Positions 58,946-64,000 of a DNA stretch of 64,000 bases are shown here, one piece after another. A program made the position numbers and the translations under genes. Origin of the DNA: Flavobacterium sp. I3-2 (GTDB lineage Bacteria > Bacteroidota > Bacteroidia > Flavobacteriales > Flavobacteriaceae); the NCBI RefSeq assembly GCF_013389595.1, contig NZ_CP058306.1, forward strand, positions 2,604,001-2,668,000, given 5' to 3'. Every line of letters begins with the position of its first letter. The first letter of the stretch is position 1. Under the pieces are notes generated by a model that did no database searches, had not been told where the DNA came from, and worked only from the letters and a program-made list of their open reading frames with translations.

Positions 58946-61900
58946 TTAATTAGCTAAAAAATTAAGTGAATTGGCCTTGATGTTTCGAGTAAATAATTGT
59001 TCTGCGAACTGATTTTGTAATTCAATAATTTGGTCGTTTAAAATAACCCAATCTAAAAAATTGATTTCCCCAGACAATAATTGCTGTTCGATATTTTTTT
59101 GTAACGAAAGCGCTTCAGGCCATTGTGTTGATTTAAAAGATGCAATAATACTTTCATAAGTTAAAAGCTCATTTTCTAATTGTGTAATTTCTTGATTCAG
59201 ATTATTTCGTTGCATTTGTATTTCGTTTTCTTGAATTTTGATTGCAGTTTCAGCCGATTTTACATTTGCATTAGTACTTCCTCTAAAAATGGGTAAAGCA
59301 ATCCCAATCATTACTGATTGAAATCGATTTGAATTGATTTCTTTAAAACTTTGATTGTAATATCCTATAGAAAAATCGGGTAAACGTTTTGTTTTCTCTA
59401 CTTCTAATTTTAATTGTGTTTCTTTTAAAACGGCTTCTTGATGAGAAATTATAGGATGATTTTTTTGTTTTGATTTAATCGGAATTTCAAATTGATTTTC
59501 TTCAATATTTAAAGTGAAATCAGAAGTTAATTGAAGTAAATTCTGAAGTTCGATTTTTACATTTTCAATTTGAGTCAGAATTGTTTTACCTTCATTTTCA
59601 ATTTTCTGAAATCTTATTTTTGCAGTTGCTACTTCAGTCCGATTACTAGCACCTTTTTCAAATCGTAAAGTAGCTTTCTTTAAAAACGCACTATAAACAC
59701 GAACATTTTCTATATTGATTTGCTGTTTTAAATTCAGAAACTGCCATTCGGCATATAAATTTCCTATTTGTTTTTCGAGTATCTTTTCTGACACTTTTTC
59801 TTGTAAAAAGGCAGTTTCAATTTGCTGTTTATTCAATTGTTTTTGTTTTGAATAAAACGAAGGAAATTGAAAACGTTGTTCTATCGCAATTTTTTGGTCA
59901 AACACATTTGCATTGATATTACCAAATTCAACCGAAATATCAGTAGGTTGAATACTCAATTGCGATTTTACATTCTTTTGTTGATATTCAGTTTCTAATT
60001 TTGATTTTTTAACGGTTAAATTATTTTTTAATCCAATAGAAATTAGTTCATCATAATTAAAAGAGGTTTGAGCTACAGCATTAAATCCCGAACAAAAAAA
60101 GATTAATACAAGAAGTAAGCTTAAATTTTTCTTTTTTATTTTTTTATTTTTAAATGTTTTCATATCTATTTTTTCTATTAAAATGTACAAAATAGGTAGT
60201 ACAAATAAGGTTAAGAAAGTTGCAATTAATAAACCACCAATAACAACTGTTGCAAGCGGACGCTGAACTTCTGCACCCGAACCATTGCTCCACGCCATAG
60301 GTAAAAATCCTAATGAAGCTACGAAAGCCGTCATTAAAACCGGTCGCAAACGCGTGCGAGTTCCCATTAAAACAATTCGTGTGGTATTTGTAATTCCCGA
60401 TTCTTTCAATCTATTGTATTCAGAAACCAACACAATTCCGTTTAAAACCGCAACTCCAAAAAGTGCAATAAATCCAACTCCAGCACTTATACTAAAAGGC
60501 ATATCTCTTAATACTAAAAAATAAACCCCACCAATTGCAGAAAGTGGAATGGCAGTATAAATCAATAAACTGTATTTTACTGATTTAAAAGCGAAGTAAA
60601 GCATAATAAAAATCATAACTAATGCTGCCGGAACTGCTATTCCTAATCGTGCTTTAGCTTGATTTAAATTTTCAAAAGCACCACCATAAGTCGTATTATA
60701 TCCTGTGGGTAATTGTATCTCTGCTTCAACTTTATTTTGAAGTTCTTCGACTACAGTTTGTACATCTTTATTTTTGACATTAAATCCAATAATGATTCTA
60801 CGTTTTGCATTCTCTCTTTGGATTTGATTTGGTGTATTCTTAAAAGATACATCTGCAATTTGATTTAAAGGAATTTGAATTCCAGATGGAGTAGGAATTA
60901 GGATATTTTTTATGTCTTCGATATTCGAACGACTTTTTTCATCCAATCGAACTGTTAAATTAAATCTGCGTTCACCTTCAAAAACATTTCCGGTCGACTG
61001 ACCTGCAAAAGACATATTAATTATTTTATTAGCTTCGCCTATATTCAAACCATATTGTGCTAATAATGAACGGTTAAATGTGATAACTACTTGCGGAATT
61101 CCGTTTATTGGTTCAATATATAAATCTTGAGCGCCATCAACTTTCTGAATTACATTTCCCATTTTTTGTGCATAAAATGCTAAACTATCCAAATTTTCGC
61201 CGAATATTTTCACAACCACATCTTGACGTGCTCCTGTCATTAGTTCGTTGAAACGCATTTGAACAGGATATTGAAAGCTTGTAGTTAATCCGGGAACTTC
61301 GGCAACAGCTTCACTCATCAATTTAGACAATTCAGGAAAAGTTTTGGCTGAAGTCCTTTCTTTTTTTGGTTTCAAAACAATAATCATATCACCTGCATCC
61401 ATCGGCATGGGTTCGGTTGGAATTTCTCCACTTCCTATTTTTGTAACTATTTTTTCAACCTCAGGAAAACGTTCTTTTAAGATTTTTGCCGCTTTAGATG
61501 TATATTCGATAGTTGTCGAAATGTTACTTCCGGGTAAAACACGCGCTTCAACTGCAAAATCTCCTTCTTCTAATGACGGTATAAACTCACCACCTAAGCG
61601 TGTCATCAAAAAGATTGCTAATGCAAACATTACAGCTACAGTTGCTAAAATTATTTTTCTTGATTTGATGGCTTTGATTAATAAGTTTTGATGTTTTAAC
61701 TCAACTTTTTCTAAAACTATATCAGATACATTTGGTTTAGTTTTTTTCTTCTTGCTTAAGATGAATGAAGTCATCATCGGTACATAAGTCAACGATAAAA
61801 TAAATGCCCCGATTAAAGCAAAAGCAACAGTTTGTGCCATTGGTTTAAACATTTTTCCTTCAATTCCATCTAATGAAAAAATAGGTAAATAAACAATTAA

Positions 61901-63280
61901 GATAATGATTTGACCAAACACAGCAGAATTGACCATTTTTTTGGCAGAACTTCCTACTGTTTGATTCATCTCATCTGTTGATAGTCTAAGTTTACTACCA
62001 AATTTTTTACTATGATATAATTGATGCATTGCAGCTTCAACAATAATTACAGCACCATCGACAATTAAACCAAAATCTAACGCACCGAGGCTCATTAAAT
62101 TACCACCAATTCCAAACATATTCATCATTATAATGGCGAACAATAACGAAAGTGGAATTACTGAAGCTACAATAAAACCTGCTCTAATATTTCCTAAAAA
62201 CAGAACCAAAACAAATACTACAATTAAGGCACCTTCTAACAAATTAATCTCTACTGTTTGAATGGTGTTATCAACCATTTTTTTGCGGTCTAAGAACGGT
62301 TCAATGACAACTCCTTCTGGCAAAGTTTTTTTAATTTCTTCGATTCGTTCTTTTACTCGAACTACAACTTCGTTACTATTTTCACCTTTCAACATCATTA
62401 CAATAGCTCCAGAAACTTCACCACTGTCATTGAAAGTCATTGCTCCGTAACGTGTTGCATGCCCAATACGAACATCGGCCACATCTTTTAAAAGTAATGG
62501 AATACCTGAGTTTAATTGTTTAACAATAATATTCTGAATGTCTTCTATAGAACCAATTAATCCTTCAGAACGAATAAACATTGAAGTAGGACCATTTTCT
62601 ATATAAGCTCCACCCGTGTTTTGGTTGTTTTGTTCAAGTGCGTCGAACAAATCGTTAATGGTTAAGTTGTAAACTTGTAAACGTTGTGGATTTATTGCAA
62701 TTTCATATTGTTTAAGTTTTCCACCAAAACTACTTACATCAGCAACTCCCGGAACACTTAATAATTGTTGACGAACTACCCAGTCTTGAATAGTTCTCAA
62801 TTCGGTAGCATCGTATTTATTTTCATAACCTTTTTCAGGTCGAACGACGTATTGATAAATCTCTCCCAAACCAGTTGAAATTGGTCCAAGCTGTGGTTCA
62901 CCAATCTCTGATGGAATTAGACTTTTAACTTGATTTAATCGTTCACTAACTTGTTGCCGTGCCCAATAAACATCGGTTTCATCATTAAAGACTATAGTAA
63001 CTAGAGATAATCCAAAACGAGAAAAACTTCTAAGTTCCGTAATTCCAGCAATGTTTGCAGTTGCTTGTTCGATTGGAAAAGTTACCAATCTCTCTATATC
63101 TTCGGCACCATAAGAAGGCGCTACGGTAATAATTTGAACCTGATTTGAAGTAATATCAGGTTGTGCATCAATAGGTAATTTCTTCACCTCAAAAACACCA
63201 AAAATTACAAGTGCTAAGGTAAATAATCCTATGATGAATTTATTTTTGATTGAAAAATCAATGATTTTATTCAACATCAT
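58946..63280 (-). CDS. CusA/CzcA heavy-metal RND pump fused to TolC-type channel
   Basis: 1,444 residues. The first about 1,040 are a proton-driven RND pump: N-terminal membrane helix, FGVFEVKKLPIDAQPDIT, helix block LIVDGAVIIVEAAMHQL and FGLIVDG (metal-pump group signature), NVFEGERRFNL in the periplasm and GVAVLNGIVLVSEY in helix VI. A second signal-like stretch (LSLLLVLIFFCSGFNAVAQT) near residue 1,050 begins a TolC-like outer-membrane factor of about 380 residues. Such pump-channel fusions occur in several Bacteroidota. Substrate copper, silver, zinc or cobalt; a metal cannot be assigned from sequence. Confidence 0.9.
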   Translation of the reverse strand: MMLNKIIDFSIKNKFIIGLFTLALVIFGVFEVKKLPIDAQPDITSNQVQIITVAPSYGAEDIERLVTFPIEQATANIAGITELRSFSRFGLSLVTIVFNDETDVYWARQQVSERLNQVKSLIPSEIGEPQLGPISTGLGEIYQYVVRPEKGYENKYDATELRTIQDWVVRQQLLSVPGVADVSSFGGKLKQYEIAINPQRLQVYNLTINDLFDALEQNNQNTGGAYIENGPTSMFIRSEGLIGSIEDIQNIIVKQLNSGIPLLLKDVADVRIGHATRYGAMTFNDSGEVSGAIVMMLKGENSNEVVVRVKERIEEIKKTLPEGVVIEPFLDRKKMVDNTIQTVEINLLEGALIVVFVLVLFLGNIRAGFIVASVIPLSLLFAIIMMNMFGIGGNLMSLGALDFGLIVDGAVIIVEAAMHQLYHSKKFGSKLRLSTDEMNQTVGSSAKKMVNSAVFGQIIILIVYLPIFSLDGIEGKMFKPMAQTVAFALIGAFILSLTYVPMMTSFILSKKKKTKPNVSDIVLEKVELKHQNLLIKAIKSRKIILATVAVMFALAIFLMTRLGGEFIPSLEEGDFAVEARVLPGSNISTTIEYTSKAAKILKERFPEVEKIVTKIGSGEIPTEPMPMDAGDMIIVLKPKKERTSAKTFPELSKLMSEAVAEVPGLTTSFQYPVQMRFNELMTGARQDVVVKIFGENLDSLAFYAQKMGNVIQKVDGAQDLYIEPINGIPQVVITFNRSLLAQYGLNIGEANKIINMSFAGQSTGNVFEGERRFNLTVRLDEKSRSNIEDIKNILIPTPSGIQIPLNQIADVSFKNTPNQIQRENAKRRIIIGFNVKNKDVQTVVEELQNKVEAEIQLPTGYNTTYGGAFENLNQAKARLGIAVPAALVMIFIMLYFAFKSVKYSLLIYTAIPLSAIGGVYFLVLRDMPFSISAGVGFIALFGVAVLNGIVLVSEYNRLKESGITNTTRIVLMGTRTRLRPVLMTAFVASLGFLPMAWSNGSGAEVQRPLATVVIGGLLIATFLTLFVLPILYILIEKIDMKTFKNKKIKKKNLSLLLVLIFFCSGFNAVAQTSFNYDELISIGLKNNLTVKKSKLETEYQQKNVKSQLSIQPTDISVEFGNINANVFDQKIAIEQRFQFPSFYSKQKQLNKQQIETAFLQEKVSEKILEKQIGNLYAEWQFLNLKQQINIENVRVYSAFLKKATLRFEKGASNRTEVATAKIRFQKIENEGKTILTQIENVKIELQNLLQLTSDFTLNIEENQFEIPIKSKQKNHPIISHQEAVLKETQLKLEVEKTKRLPDFSIGYYNQSFKEINSNRFQSVMIGIALPIFRGSTNANVKSAETAIKIQENEIQMQRNNLNQEITQLENELLTYESIIASFKSTQWPEALSLQKNIEQQLLSGEINFLDWVILNDQIIELQNQFAEQLFTRNIKANSLNFLAN

Positions 63281-63347
63281 AATCTATTTTAAAATGAATA
63301 TTTGCACTTACTTCAATAGAAGTAGTGCTCTTATTTACAAAAAAAGA

Positions 63348-63728
63348 TTATGCGAATTTAGGTGGTTCCCAAATAGAATTTAAATAAGGAAAAGTTATGA
63401 TTTGATTCTTCCAGATAGTTTGTGGAAGACTGATTTTTTCGAAAATTTCAGGTGATAAATTAAAATTAAAATCTGAAATATAACATGGATCCAAATGCAC
63501 ACGGTCTGCATTCATAAAAGGTAATTTTTGGTCTGTTTCCCAATCTTCATCCATTTCATGTCCACCGTAATGATGTACAATAAAAATTTTTAATTCATCA
63601 AAATTAAATGTGTTATTACTGTGTTCTAAATAATGGCTAATAAAAACAGGTAGCTTGTACAACTGCGAAAATTGCGTTGTAGAAGCTAATTGCAAAATAG
63701 CAACCCATATGATTATCCATTGTTTCAT
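63348..63728 (-). CDS. Secreted His/Asp-rich protein upstream of the efflux pump
   Basis: 126 residues with a signal peptide (WIIIWVAILQLASTTQF). The sequence FIVHHYGGHEMDEDWETDQKLPF is rich in His and acidic residues and suggests metal binding. First gene of the efflux operon, 67 bp before cusA. No recognised domain; a metal chaperone or sensor role is inferred only from context. Confidence 0.6.
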   Translation of the reverse strand: MKQWIIIWVAILQLASTTQFSQLYKLPVFISHYLEHSNNTFNFDELKIFIVHHYGGHEMDEDWETDQKLPFMNADRVHLDPCYISDFNFNLSPEIFEKISLPQTIWKNQIITFPYLNSIWEPPKFA

Positions 63729-63856
63729 AGCAACAAAATTAATGCAATTTTTTATATTCTATATTAAAAATACGTTATTATTTGTATGTTTATATTTTAG
63801 CAAAAAATTAAAAAAAATCTATTTTTGAAATCTTATATTTGAGAAAATTTATAAAT

Positions 63857-64000
63857 ATGAAAGTTCAAATTTGGTCGGATGTAATGTGTCCGTTTTGTTA
63901 CATAGGAAAGAAAAATTTTGAAAAATCATTAGCTAATTTAGCTTTCAAAGATGAAATTGAAATTGAATGGAAAAGCTTTCAATTAGACCCAACATTATCT
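63857..64000 (+). CDS. DsbA/FrnE-type oxidoreductase, 3'-truncated by window edge
   Basis: The first 48 residues are visible: MKVQIWSDVMCPFCYIGKKNFE, with the CPFC active site of the FrnE (2-hydroxychromene isomerase-like) DsbA group. The rest lies outside the window. Divergent from the efflux operon. Confidence 0.85.
   Translation, partial: MKVQIWSDVMCPFCYIGKKNFEKSLANLAFKDEIEIEWKSFQLDPTLS

Overview
The window is AT-rich DNA from a Bacteroidota genome, most likely a gliding member of Flavobacteriaceae. This rests on gldF-gldG followed by dnaN, a PNGase F-type amidase, a CusA-TolC fusion typical of the phylum, TAnnTTTG promoter boxes, and protein sequences resembling Flavobacterium, Myroides and Elizabethkingia. 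The species cannot be named from the sequence alone.

Left part (1-9.3 kb). A truncated META-domain gene and a lipoprotein are followed by a decayed stretch: an IS982-type transposase, the tail of a cytidylyltransferase and a frameshifted galE. An intact nucleotide-sugar block follows (ugd, rfbB, rfbC, rfbD). Middle-left (9.3-22.9 kb) is ordinary chromosome: MBL phosphodiesterase, carboxylesterase, a dihydroorotase homologue that has lost its metal ligands, two DEAD-box helicases, rdgB, recG, a PNGase F-like lipoprotein and a SUKH protein.

Centre (about 23.06-43.77 kb) is the main discovery. It is an integron-like cassette array with no integrase in view. Eighteen short units, mostly with genes on the minus strand, are separated by 17 long imperfect-palindromic elements plus one half element. 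Each element begins with ...AAC and ends with GTT... on the plus strand. In nearly every unit the 8-11 bases after the GTT at one end are the reverse complement of the 8-11 bases before the AAC at the other end. That is expected if each unit circularises to rebuild its own attC site, as integron cassettes do. One complete 434-bp unit (element plus non-coding cassette) is duplicated exactly 1,300 bp apart, with identity starting and stopping at the CGTT core. Cargo includes a fused AAA-ATPase/DUF4435 protein (PARIS-like anti-phage candidate), a HEPN-domain cassette, SUKH and TPR proteins, a DinB-GNAT fusion, a HAD protein, alkylation repair, peroxiredoxin with HxlR, DJ-1 with Crp, MocR with a PLP-homeostasis pseudogene and a degenerate tRNA-Cys, several decayed genes, and a non-coding cassette that is almost entirely palindromes.

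Right part (43.9-64 kb) is again conserved chromosome: phoH, a SAM-hydrolase family gene, gldF-gldG, dnaN, a ZIP transporter, two methyltransferases, and a tandemly duplicated pair of J-domain membrane proteins beside a J-less relative. A heavy-metal efflux locus follows (HMA-AraC regulator, CusB-like adaptor, CusA-TolC fusion, His-rich secreted protein), and the window ends in the start of a DsbA/FrnE-type gene.

The array therefore lies as an accessory island between two housekeeping segments: a DEAD-box helicase gene on its left and phoH on its right. Its 5' end (minus-strand sense) is beside phoH, where an integrase would be expected in a classical integron, and none is present.
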